Shown piece after piece: positions 36,801 through 47,319 of a DNA stretch of 64,000 bases. The stretch is taken from positions 809,012-873,011 of the forward strand of contig KQ965733.1 of NCBI GenBank assembly GCA_001574975.1, given 5' to 3'. The first letter of the stretch is position 1. Every line of letters starts with the position of its first letter. The notes below the pieces were generated by a model, which worked only from the letters and a program-made list of their open reading frames with translations, was not told the DNA's origin and ran no database searches. A program made the position numbers and the translations under genes. The stretch comes from Gonapodya prolifera JEL478. Its lineage: Eukaryota; Monoblepharomycota; Monoblepharidomycetes; Monoblepharidales; Gonapodyaceae.

Positions 36801-37594
36801 GGAATACGCATCCTCACCTTGGCAAAAGTACTTCGAAAGAAGGTTACAGATGTTGCCGCAAGTCCTCCAGTCTTGTTCAACTTGCGGTGCTCCGGGTCCA
36901 CATCGAACTCAGCAAGAAGTCGTTGTTCGGTTTCCACGATTAAATCCCGGTAAGGTTTAATGACAATAGCATCTGCAGCGCGTGCAAACGCGGAAAGGTA
37001 AACAGAGCCTGGTGGGAACACGGGCGTGGTAGGGATAGCAGTAGTTGGTGGTTTCGCTCTCTCAGTCTCATTGAAGTTGGAAGAGGGTCCGCGGGGCCTC
37101 ATCCCTTCCGTGGAGCGTGCAGTGCGAGCTCCATCCGTGGGTAAGTGCCCAGCTCTGTTCATGGAAACAGCGGAACTGATGGCACTTGGTTCGGCGTCAA
37201 TTGGCAACGTGTTCAGAACCTTGCCAGATGCATCAAGCGCAACATCTGAGCTAGATTCATTCCATTCACTAACTAGCTTCGTGAAAGAGTCGGGATCGGT
37301 GATCCATTGCATCATGGCAACGATCTCCATAAAGTGGAGCCCGAGAAATCCGACCGAACTCTCCAGCACAGACCGCTCCCCCGGATGCAAGAATGGATAG
37401 TCCGAAGGGATGAGAAATGTTCGTCTTCTGGGTGTCACCGGAGGGATTGCGAAAAGCTCTTCGTCTGAGGTCGTGGCATCGCTGGATTGTGGTAGCAACG
37501 ACGCCTTAGGAGGGAAGCGATAGAGAGCTGGGAGCACGAAAACATCGCCTGTGATGCCAGAAAGAGCGATCAGCGATTCTTGGAAGAAAACCAT
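33891..37594 (-). CDS. TUBGCP4: gamma-tubulin complex component 4 (GCP4)
   Basis: A subunit of the gamma-tubulin ring complex, acting at spindle poles. The N terminus MVFFQESLIALSGITGDVFV and DYPFLHPGERSVLESSVGFL match the GCP4 start MIHELLLALSGYPGSIF and FPFLHPSE. Next come AIVIKPYRDLIVETEQRLLA, TQCFVWCSYGR with EWWISL, SLVPSYIPHELANEVLFIGQ and RSIRDVALVGRGDLWETW (the FLLGRGE motif). A lysine/acid-rich insert of about 180 residues follows. After it: ECEVEWPLDVVI, YSALFSFLLTIKRVQILLD, IWSLRTAMSFFVEALWGYLQ, SDILEPNFQRLVQSL and ETHTRFLTGVLKGCF. A last exon, LRSNSMYQHIVHLDQFLLRL with NYNNFWAFG, ends at 33891. At least seven introns are used. It is convergent with the DENND11-like gene, with 117 bp between stops. 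Confidence 0.88.
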
Positions 37595-37655
37595 GGAGGT
37601 AATCCCCCAAATCAATTCCTTCCTTGGCAAAATTTGGGAGAATACAGTCTACACT

Positions 37656-40150
37656 CTAACCATTCTTCAACTTCTTTGATACTCGTAACTTCGATTTTTC
37701 ACCCAGACGAAGAAGGCCGGCGTATGCGATCACAAGGAGCGCCGATGCAATAAAAGCCAATATGAGAAGAAGATGCCAAATCTCAAGGTTGTCATTGAAT
37801 CCGAACCGCACTATCACGGAGGTTCCATGAACCTCCACAAAATCCCCGGGAAGCGCAAAGTACAGGTCTTGGACCTCGTTCTTGACGAGACCTTCAAAAG
37901 CATATTTCTACACAACGCTTCTCAGCTTCCACCAATGTGACGATGAAAACAGCACCCAGCTCACTATCGGTGAAAGGTATTTAATCCAGTTAACAGCCGC
38001 AGGAATGCTGTTGTTGTGAATTAGCAGACCGCTATAGAGGACGAGTGGCTTGCGAGTTCGAGCGTTACATCAGATTCGTCTTGCACCAGTTTCCATTAGT
38101 ATCAACAACTTACTATTAAAAACAGTGGAACAATGGTGAGACCAAGTTCAATACTTGGCAAGTTGCAGCCAAGTGTAATCCCCAACGAAAAACCACATAC
38201 GCACTTTTTAATACAAAGAGGAGACAAATGTGCATTTTGTAGCAAGAACAGGTGCCGGATGCACCCACTTCAAGAATGTAGAACGCCGCGGCGATCAAGA
38301 AATGTCTCAGTGTCGGCTGGAGCCCGACCAGCCAGTACGAGATCGATATGCCCACAAAGGGCACCCAAATCTGGTTCGGGAGCTCAACAGCGACCTTGCT
38401 GAAGAAATACGCTGGAACGTCGTAGTATCCGCATTGGTTCTCCCTCTCAAACACGTTGCGCTCCAGGAGGAACGTCCCCAAGACGTTGAGGATTGCGGAC
38501 ATGAAGCCGCTGACGGATAAGATGAAGAGGAGACCACCGCGATCCTGCGGATAACGTAAATGAGAACCAAGTAACAATGAGTAACAGCAAACGAGATTAC
38601 CTGAATTTGAGCTTCCGCTGGACGGGACGGAAGATTGTAGTACGTTATCCTGTGAAGAAAATACCTGATATCAGAACGGTCATGACATAAAAGTGATCAC
38701 GGTCGCCAACCCGATCAAGAGATTGACAAACAAAATCTGCGCTATTCGCGCACGAAGAACTAATCTGTTCCGCAAGGAATTCCGAAATGCCCTGACGTAG
38801 AGAAACTTGTACTGGGGAGGACAAATGTTAGAAAACGCATCTTTCCCTTCGCAATCTGAAGCACAACCTGAGTCCAAAAAGAAACCATTTCCTTGGCAAT
38901 TCCTGGGGAGATTCCATTTCCAACCTGGTGATGCTGCCCATGACTCTGTTGCTTTGCAAACGAGTCCACCAATTTTGGGATGGGAGAAGGCGCCAACGTT
39001 GGGCTGAGAATGTTTATAAAAACTGCAATGATGTCAGGCGGTCCCCGAAACCTCATTATGGATTCGCAATCACCATAGTCTGCTGGGTTGGTGTATTCAG
39101 GGCATCGGAATCCTCGTTCTGTAAAGTAAGGAACAACTGAGGAAACGGGACCATGGAAGACGACGGCACCCTCCGCGAGGATCAGGATGTCATCAAATAT
39201 GTTGAATATTTCGGAAGATGGCTGGTGAATCTTTGAAAATGGGTCAGTCTCGAGTTCTCTCCAGATATGAAGATACCTAATGTACCGAAGCCACCACTGT
39301 CTTCCCTTTCATTGTAAGGTTTTTGAGAAGTTCCATGACGTTCAACGCTGAAAATGCATCTAGACCGGATGTTGGCTATCACCATTGACCAGGATCGTTG
39401 AACGCACACATGAATAGAATGCGAAATCGGGTACACACTTCGTCGACAAGAAGAATGGAAGGATTGATGATCAACTCTAACCCGATAGAGAGACGTTTAC
39501 GCTCCCCCCCAGATATGCCTGAAGAAAAATGGACAGCTTAAATGAAATGAAGATGAAGGACCGTGAAGGTGTGCCCACCATGGGGAGGCTGTCCAACAAG
39601 ATTGTCCGCAACTGAGCTCAGCTGCAATGAGGTTAATGTTTCTTCCACCCTTCTTGATTTTTCCAGTGCCGAAAGTGTTTCTGGAAGCCGTAACACCGCG
39701 GACTGTGTGAAGTACTCCCGGGGAGTGAGGGTTGGAAGTTGAAGATCGTCCTAAACCCGCTCTTTTAGTGTCACAAAAGCTGTCCAATCCCTCAATTAAA
39801 TGTACCTGAAACACAAATCCCACAATCTTTCGCAATTCGACTGGGGAAAGATCGTTGCCGTTGACTTTCACATCCCCTGACAGATTTCCACCATTCAAGA
39901 ACCCTCCTATGGCGCGCAGAAGCGTCGTTTTGCCAACTCCAGAGACTCCCAGAACGCCTGTTAGTTTACCCGGTGAGCTTTTTCGTTTGAACAGGGATCG
40001 GAGCAGAAAGTAAGCCGGATGGGTGCGTCAAGATGCAGTCTGATTCCCTCACAAAGTTACATCGACATTCCTCAGTATCTGGCGCGGCAATCGAGTATTT
40101 GGCTGCTCTATCGAATAGGAAAGACCCGCGACTCCAATCTTCACTGGCAT
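37656..40150 (-). CDS. ABCG (White-type) half-transporter
   Basis: An ABC half-transporter with the ATPase domain first and six TM segments after, as in the ABCG family; it works as a dimer and its substrate is unknown. The start [20 protein letters not shown] precedes [13 protein letters not shown]. After an intron comes [20 protein letters not shown] (Walker A). Then [31 protein letters not shown] (signature), NPSILLVDE (Walker B), [18 protein letters not shown] and [18 protein letters not shown] follow. Next is [10 protein letters not shown]. The TM half has [88 protein letters not shown] and the last [22 protein letters not shown]. About ten short introns are needed. All key ATPase motifs are intact. 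Confidence 0.9.
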
Positions 40151-40338
40151 GGTTCGTTTTGGCCGAAGCCGATGGTCCAATCAAATATATCAAAGAATGA
40201 CCAAATCCACCTCCCTTGTTTTATCACGAATTCAGAATGTATTCTTCCTTAAACAAAGCTGGATATCACCATCTAACTCCAAAACTGCAATGCTCAAATT
40301 TACCACTGTGAAAGTCATATGTTATGGGTAACCTATCA

Positions 40339-43300
40339 TTATGTGCCTTCGTCCAGAGACATGTCAAACTGGAGATCATCTGGATCATCATAGAAGCCGT
40401 CGCTCGGACCACCCCTTGTTCCGTCCTTCACACTGCTGCGTCGACTTGTCAAGGACGGAGCTTCCATCCGACTTGACCTCTTGGACCTGTCCGCACTTCC
40501 ACTGCTATTACTTCTTGTCAGCTGCACGTTTCCATGATCCCCTGAGGCTGATGAGCGTCTGATGTAGGGGATGCTAGTTGCCGAAAATCCAACGAGGGGG
40601 TCGTGTGCACCGGACGCTCCCGATACTCCCCTTACATGTGAGTGATGGATGACACCCTGAGATTTACCATATGATCCCGAGCCAGTTGAAGACTGATGCA
40701 ATTGTCGATTCATTAGGGGTCCTGAAATATCCCGTGGAAGGCTTGTTGGAGGGCTCATTCGTGGTGACGAGTATAGAGAACGACGAAAACTGGAAGGGGA
40801 GTGGTCAGACGTTGCAGCGGACACGAGAGCGTCAGCAAACTGGGTAATGTCCGACTGCACGGCATGGAAACGCGCAAGGGCACCCTAAGGGAAACCAGTA
40901 AAAGAGGTGAGAATGCACTTAAGTTCTCAAATAACCACTCTCGATCAGCTTACGGCGACGGAACTCTCCCCACTGAAGCTTGGAAGCATCCCAGCTTCGT
41001 TTGTACCACGCCCCAGTCCTTTGCCTCTCTTCGTCTCCACCATTTTCAAGAAGTTCTCCAGCTCCTCCTTGTCAACTATAGTTCCTTCGTCTTCAAGGGT
41101 TGCTGTTGGGAGAGATGACCCAGGTAACGGACCTTGCACAGCACTTTCGCTCCCCAGACTGGCGGGTCCACGACTTCGCATTACAGTCGCCTCTTGAAGA
41201 GCGATTCCAAGGCCGATAGCCCCTGGTACAGTCGGATTCCCACTGGTGACTTTTGATGGACCACCTGCTTCCTTTCTCCACTGCAGAGGAACATCAGACC
41301 CCCTAATCGTGCTAGTGAGTCCGGGGCTGGGAGGCCTTGGGACAGTCAAAGACTCTCGACGGTCAGCATTCGAAGATGTTCCAGGAAACCGCAACACTGA
41401 GACCCCCGCGGTCGGATGTGACCGAGCCTGAGGGTAAATAAGAGCGTCCGCCATGTCATCGGTTGCCAGAGGATGCCCGCGCGTGGGTGCTGAAGGCGCG
41501 CGAGAGGGAACATTGATGGGTGATGTTCCTCCGTAGCCCACGGCCGCATGCGAGCTGTTCTCGGTCTCACTGATGACAGGCAATAGAGGTAGCTGTCCGC
41601 TTTCTTCGGCACTCTGTGCATCTGTACCGCTTCCAGCTCCATTCCCACTTCCCGTCATAGCAAGCTGTTCTGGTAAGTCGCCTGAACCAAGGCGAGCGGC
41701 CACACCTGCAGCAATCGGCGGTCGGGGCCGAGGGGACAAAATCCCTGAGCCAGGAGCTGTTCTCCGTGAAGCTGGCGAGCCAACCGGAGAGGACAAGAAC
41801 TCAGAACTGACTGAAGGGGTTCTTGGAGCGTTGAGTACCGCAGAATGTGACTCCCCTGTTCTCGGTGAAGGCGGGACTGGGGACGATTCATAAAGTTCGG
41901 ATACTGCGGATGCCCGACGAGGTGGGTCCGAGGCAATTGTTGCACGCCGACGATGTTCGAGTGAAAACGCAGCAGGGGGGGATGGTGTTGCTCCTTCGGC
42001 GTGACCTAAACCGCTGGATTGGGAAACCGAAGATGGGAAGCCCGAACGACGAGAGCCCCGTAGTAAAGCTGAAGGGCTAGGCGTCGAAGTTCCGGGGTAG
42101 TGAAAGTGAGCAGGTACGGATGATGGGTGGGGAAAAGCGAAAGGTGAAGGCGAGGAAGATTCCACGGCAAAGTCGCAATTCAGACGATAGGCAACATGAA
42201 GGGAGAATACTCTGGCGGCAGAGGGCAATGGTCAATATTTGAAAATGCAAAAGGGACGTGTCCCGGTGTTCTCACCCGCTCGGAGAATCCACCTTTCCAA
42301 ATGTATACTCCTCCACATCAGAGGCTCCAAACGGATATTCCAAACCAACGTCGCTTCCCCCATACGTCCTTTGAGTACTCAGTCGGTATCCAATGTGCAC
42401 TGCCGTCATGGCCTCCCGGCGTATGCGACGAACCAGTCGATACGCTGGTAAAAGCCTCATATGTGAGAAAAGAGACCGAAAAAACGCCGCGGACATTTTA
42501 TATACAATATGCAAATCGGAAGCCGGAGATCCAGGTTGTGCAGCGAGGGCGGATGGCCTTACAGGATCGGGAGAGAATGTTGTCAGAAGCCTCGTCAATG
42601 GTGCGAAAAGAAAACGCACAGATAAAGAGCAAAGAAAGTCCTGCAACGTGCTTCGATTCCACAGCTCGGCTAATAGTCCAAAATGAATCCTTCTCCACAC
42701 AAAAAGCTACGCATGCACGTTTCCCCGAAGTTTGAAAGATTTCAGTACTCGTATATTCCCTCGGTTTGGTTGCGTTCCCGAAGGGTCACGTCGATCTCTT
42801 GTCTAATCTCCCGAAAATGGACAACAAGACCACAGCAAGAACCCACGTCAGTGCCAGTTGCCATGATTCCAGGAGCACCCGAAGAGGTCCTCTTGGTCCG
42901 AGTGAGGCTGGAGAAGGGGGTTCGGCACCTGAAGCGTCACCTGTCCTGATAGCCCCAACATCCGTAACCTTCCGACGTTGTCCCGAGTTCCTGTCTGTCA
43001 CACTCAAAGTGAGCCCCCTATCGGCAAAGTCGGCAACGTCGAGGAAGATATCAATGATAAGAGCGGGCGCAGGGACCTGAGTGATAGAGAGCTGCTTCCA
43101 AGGGCGCAGCTCTTCCCGAAGAATTTCGTCCTCCACAAGTTCGATGTTGAACCATTTGTTCACGCGGCGGGGTGATTGCGACCCAGTGGACGTTGCATAA
43201 GAGGCATCGAAAGAGTAATTTCGCGCTCCTGCGGGAGGGCTCAAGCCTCTTTGACCAGGCGAAGCTCCGTTCGACGTTGACCGGCCCTGAACTACCACCG

Positions 43301-43546
43301 CCGCCACTTTTGAGTAGAATTGCTGCAGTGAGACAGAAGCCAAGATCAGCGCAGCATCCATAATTTCAAGAAAATAATGGCGTCGCACGGGTTAGGGCTG
43401 TTGATAAGGCTGAAAGGGTGGAATCGAATCAACGTCTTACAACCTACCTGCACGAGCTGCTCTTGTCGCGTTAAGCCCCTCGACGAAGCGGCTCCACCAG
43501 AAAACGATGAGCCCTCCAGTCGCTGGACTGGCGAGCGACGGTCCAT
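40339..43546 (-). CDS. ATG13: autophagy initiation protein ATG13
   Basis: Regulatory subunit of the ATG1/ULK kinase complex that starts autophagosome formation. Exon 1 (from MDRRSPVQRLEG at 43546) ends RQEQLVQ. After an intron the HORMA domain follows: QFYSKVAAVVVQGR, NKWFNIELVEDEILREELRP, VPAPALIIDIFLDV and LRVLLESWQLALT. Then come FRSL with RLLPAYRLVRRI, VHIGYRLSTQRTYGG, DVEEYTFGKVDSPSG and VFSLHVAYRLNCDF. This is the standard end of the fungal HORMA region. The remaining ~600 residues are Ser/Pro-rich and disordered, with SDVPLQWRK and other likely ATG1/ATG17-contact or TORC1-target Ser/Pro sites. The C terminus, DDPDDLQFDMSLDE, matches the conserved acidic-hydrophobic end of ATG13. Divergent from SGT1 by 371 bp. 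Confidence 0.92.
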
Positions 43547-43917
43547 CGCCGAAACTTCCGGCGAGTGGATTTGGAACGAGGGACCAAAGCCTGAACACCT
43601 CACTTCGATCACGGGCTCCACTGGTCTGTATCATAGCCCAGATCTCACAGAAAAGAGCCCGTTAGGCTGAACATTCTACGTGTTGTATTAAATTCGGCTT
43701 CCTCATTCCTACCGATAATAAATGAAGGGAAGATTACAAAGAGCACGTTCACGATCACATATTGTTCTCAGCGCAATGAGTACTACGGACGGGACACTCG
43801 AGGCAACGAGCTTTCTGCGACCTCCCCTTTCGTCGTTGGAAGCTGGTTGCTACAAATGGACGGCCACAGCACGGTAGAAATCCTGATTTCGGCGACGTTC
43901 CATCGTGCTCTCCAAGG
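43547..43917. promoter_or_regulatory. divergent upstream region, ATG13 / SGT1
   Basis: 371 bp between divergent starts. It was searched in all frames for a TPR exon of SGT1 and none was seen. Confidence 0.4.
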
Positions 43918-44577
43918 ATGACGACCGACTCCGCGCCCGAAGCCATCCCGCGACCTAACACCGGTCTTGCGCCCTCCAAAATCCGGCACGAATGGTTCCA
44001 GAACGACAACTTTGTCACCGTCACGGTGTTCGTCAAGAACCTCCCAAAGGAAAACGTCCAGCTGAACCTCGAACCCCGAGTCCTCTCCCTCTCTGTCAAA
44101 CTCCCAAACAGCGGGGGCACGGATTACTCTCTTGAACTGGACCCACTTGCCCATGAAATCATCCCCGCGGAGTCCAAACACTCGGTCCTCTCCACCAAGA
44201 TCGAGATCAAACTGAAAAAGGCCGAGATCGGAATAAAATGGGGCGCGCTTGAGGGCCAGGAGAGTGGGCCGGTGACCAAGGTGGCCGGCGCGGGTGATGT
44301 GCCCCAGCAGCCACCAGCCTACCCATCGTCGGCGCGCAAGCGGGTGGATTGGAGCAAGGTGGAGAAGCAGGCGGAGGAGGACAAAGCGGAGGGGGAGGAC
44401 GCTTTGAACAGTCTGTTCGCGAAGATCTACAAAGATGCCGACCCGGAAGCCAAGAAGGCCATGATGAAGAGCTTTACGGAATCGGGGGGCACCGTGCTGA
44501 GCACAAACTGGAAAGACGTGGGTACCAAGTACGTGGAGCCGTCCCCCCCTGATGGAATGGAAGCACGGAAGTGGTGA
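43918..44577 (+). CDS. SGT1: SGT1 co-chaperone lacking the TPR domain (CS plus SGS)
   Basis: HSP90 co-chaperone that links HSP90 to SCF ligase and kinetochore assembly. Single exon, 219 residues from MTTDSAPEAIPR. The CS domain runs about 20-112: IRHEWFQNDNFVTVTVFVKN, VLSLSVKLPNSGG, SYSL-like DYSLELDPLAHEIIP and STKIEIKLKKAEIGIKWGAL. The SGS domain runs about 135-219: KRVDWSKVEKQAEE, LNSLFAKIYKDADPEAKKAM, SFTESGGTVLSTNWKDVG and KYVEPSPPDGMEARKW. These are near-perfect family motifs. Yeast and human SGT1 have an N-terminal TPR domain of about 120 residues. Here the chosen ATG begins just before CS and no TPR-like helices are found upstream. Insect and nematode SGT1 are also known without TPR, so the gene is probably functional. 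Confidence 0.93.
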   Translation: MTTDSAPEAIPRPNTGLAPSKIRHEWFQNDNFVTVTVFVKNLPKENVQLNLEPRVLSLSVKLPNSGGTDYSLELDPLAHEIIPAESKHSVLSTKIEIKLKKAEIGIKWGALEGQESGPVTKVAGAGDVPQQPPAYPSSARKRVDWSKVEKQAEEDKAEGEDALNSLFAKIYKDADPEAKKAMMKSFTESGGTVLSTNWKDVGTKYVEPSPPDGMEARKW

Positions 44578-44868
44578 ACATTGAACACTGTGGGCTTTGG
44601 ATGGACAAACATAATGCATGAGTTACAGAGATGAGCTTTGTCTTTAGGATTCAATTTAAATACAGTGTCAGAAATCCTTGTCTTCCCTCTTCCCTCTACC
44701 GACTGCGCAGCGGGACAAGTATTCCCACTCTCGGTTTACTTCCGGTTCACAGAGGTTTGCGATGAAAAAAGATTCGCATTAATTGAATTCAATTTCAATG
44801 CTTAGTCTACCAATGTCCGTAATTGCTATCGATACGTTCGATCGTCTATCAAATCACTGTCCGTCAAA
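44578..44868. other. convergent 3' intergenic region
   Basis: 291 bp between SGT1 and mitochondrial carrier stops; AT-rich, no gene seen. Confidence 0.4.
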
Positions 44869-46863
44869 TCAATACCCCTTCTTGGCAAACACATCCTGGA
44901 AGTCTGGATCACACGAAAATCACCGTCAGTAAAATACCACGCTCGTGCAGGAGGCGGGGGTCGTCGTCAATGGATCAACTCACATTTCCAGAGGACCGAG
45001 AACAACAATCCCTGCATTCCGTTGGCGACAATACGGGTGCTCAACCCGCGTCCAAACAGTCCCACCCAGCCGTCCTTGGCGACAACGGCGCGGACGGCGT
45101 TCGGGTACGTGATCTGCTCGGCGCTGGCTTGCTTATACGTCTTGATGACTCGGATGGAGTTGGACAGGGTGTCGGACGCGGCAGAGGCGACGAAGCCGAT
45201 GAAGGCGTTTCGCCCGAGACGCTTGGGAAGGTCGTCCTTGTACCTGAAAGTGAAGTACGGTCAGTTTAAACACTACGTACGATGACGAGATTGGCGCTTA
45301 CTTGGGCAGGGTGGCGTCAAGGTAGTTGAAGGTGAAGCTGTAGGTGACATGTGAACGACATCGAGCCAGTTGCTTACAACGAGGAACGGAACCAAAAATC
45401 AAACTTACACTGCAGCCCAAACAGCACGCCACGCGCGTGAAGGACAACCATTTCAGCACCCGGTCATTAAACAATCCACCGCACTCCCCAAAACTCACAC
45501 CACGGGTAGTGTCCGACAAACGTTGCGACACTGGACGCGATGGCGCCGTACCACAGGACTTGGGGGCCAATGGTGCGGATCTTGGTCCCGAGGACTTGCA
45601 GCCCATCCTTGCCGACGACCTGCATGGTGGTCTTGACGGTGTCGACCGGAGTCAAAAAGATACGGAAGGACGCGGCCGCGGCGGAGGCGAACACGGTTTT
45701 GAGCGCCACGGGCCAGTTCTCTGTCCGTTCGCTGCCCTCGAGGAAGGCGAGCGCGCCGGCGTTGGCGGCTGGAAGTGGAGGTGCAGGTGGGGTGGGGGTG
45801 TTAGTTGGGGGTGGGGGTGGGATGTGTGTGGGAGACGGATTACTTGCCAGTGTCACCGAACCGGGAAACGGGGCCTTGGATCAAGGCCGGGAGGTAACCG
45901 CGGTAGAAACGGAGGAGACCACCTATTTAAGACGGTTTCACGTGGTGAGTGACGGGGCGATGGATGTCGCTCAACGAGACTTCCGCTCCCATGATTTCAA
46001 TTGGACGGTTCAAGTCAAGTGAGTTATATCGTAAACGAGAGTCCCGTTCTCATGATCACGCCTGTCACACGAAAAACGTAGAGTTCCTTTGTAGATTCAA
46101 CGAGAATTCCGTTCCCATCGTTGTAATCCGCTGGTGCTCGACGAGTGTACCGCTCCTTGGAGTGTCAGATCGTATCGTTGTCTGACCGAAACCCACCTTC
46201 CTTGTAAAGAGTGGTAAGCGCAGTCTTCATGCTGGCTCCGTTCCTGTAAATCAACGGGCGCACGAGGGCAAAAAAGGTCAATTTACAAAATCGAGGCATT
46301 GGTGACCCATCCTAGAACCCACCTGTATTGCCAGTTCATGGTCTGAAGCGACGATTGGCGACGTGTGAGATTAGAGACAACTTCCCAGACTCATTCAATT
46401 AAGAAATAGATACCGTTCGCATCCACTGATGGCCCGAACCGGATGGAAAATTGCGCAATCACATGTCAGAAATCTATTGAATGGCGCACCCAATTCACAG
46501 GAACCCACCATGAGCGTCGTCACCTATAGCCACACAAACATTCATAGTCAATCGTCCATCCAGCGTGCGGTAGAACATCGACGGAGGTTCGGGGGTGGGA
46601 TGGGGATGGGACATCAAAGAGACCCCGTCACGGCACCGGGAGCAAGTATTGTTCGGAATTCACGTCATCAGTCTCTTGGCCCACTCGGACCACCCGTAAC
46701 GCCCCCACCACCGGGCAAGCGCACGCACCTGGATAGCCATCGCCGAGGCTCCAGCGATACCGCCGCCCATGGCCCTCTTGAGCGCCTTGTTAGCGTCGAA
46801 CTGGGGCTTTGGCTTCTGCGCCTGCGCCTGCGCGGCGTCTGCGGTTGCTGTGGGTGTCGCCAT
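44869..46863 (-). CDS. mitochondrial carrier (SLC25) family protein
   Basis: An inner-membrane solute carrier of three repeats. The start is MATPTATADAAQAQAQKP, followed by KALKRAMGGGIAGASAMAIQ (TM1). Later exons give TMNWQYRNGA, GLLRFYRGYLPALIQGPVSR, FGDTA, then NWPVALKTVFASAAAASFRI and FLTPVDTVKTTMQVV (the Px[D]xxK signature of repeat 2). LWYGAIASSVATFVGHYPW, FTFNYLDATLP, NAFIGFVASAASDTLSNSIR and VIKTYKQ (divergent repeat 3 signature) follow. Near the end are WVGLFGRGLSTRIVANGMQG and LWKYFQDVFAKKGY, with stop 44869-44871. About eight introns are used. Repeats 1 and 3 lack the classical PxD/ExxK/R motif, a feature of a subgroup of carriers shared by fungi and plants whose substrate is not known to me. 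Intronic regions contain CA- and GT-rich stretches. Confidence 0.82.
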
Positions 46864-47319
46864 GAGATGCGGAACTGAAACGGCGGTGGCGGGGGAGGTG
46901 CGGTCGGGGATTACGGAGACTCCGGGATCGGGCGGCGGGAAGGTGAGCTAAGTGTTCGGTTCCGAGCGACCGTGAGCGGGCTGGGGCGGCGATTGGGACG
47001 TGTGCGGGCAAGAGCGTACCTTTTTCCCGTCGTGGAGCGACAGAGAAAGTCTGGCGGCGGGTGGTTGGTCTTTCCGCAGCGGTCGGATGTACCGGCTGCG
47101 CCACACCCGAGGAGCCGGAGTGGCCGCAGCGGCTCTCCAAAATGCCGGCTAATCTGTTCGGCCGGCATTACAAATTTCATTATGTGATTAGGTCAGGTCC
47201 AGGTCCACCCTACAAACCGTCCCGTGATTTCCGCCCCTGCGCGTTGCGGATCATGTCTATTTGCAATTCACACACGCTACGTCCAAAGCACGCCCTCCTC
47301 ACTCCCTCGTGCCCCCTCT
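46864..47319. other. intergenic region upstream of carrier gene
   Basis: 456 bp between the carrier start and the stop of PPIL1, both on the minus strand. It is GC-rich near the carrier, with no supported gene. Confidence 0.4.
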
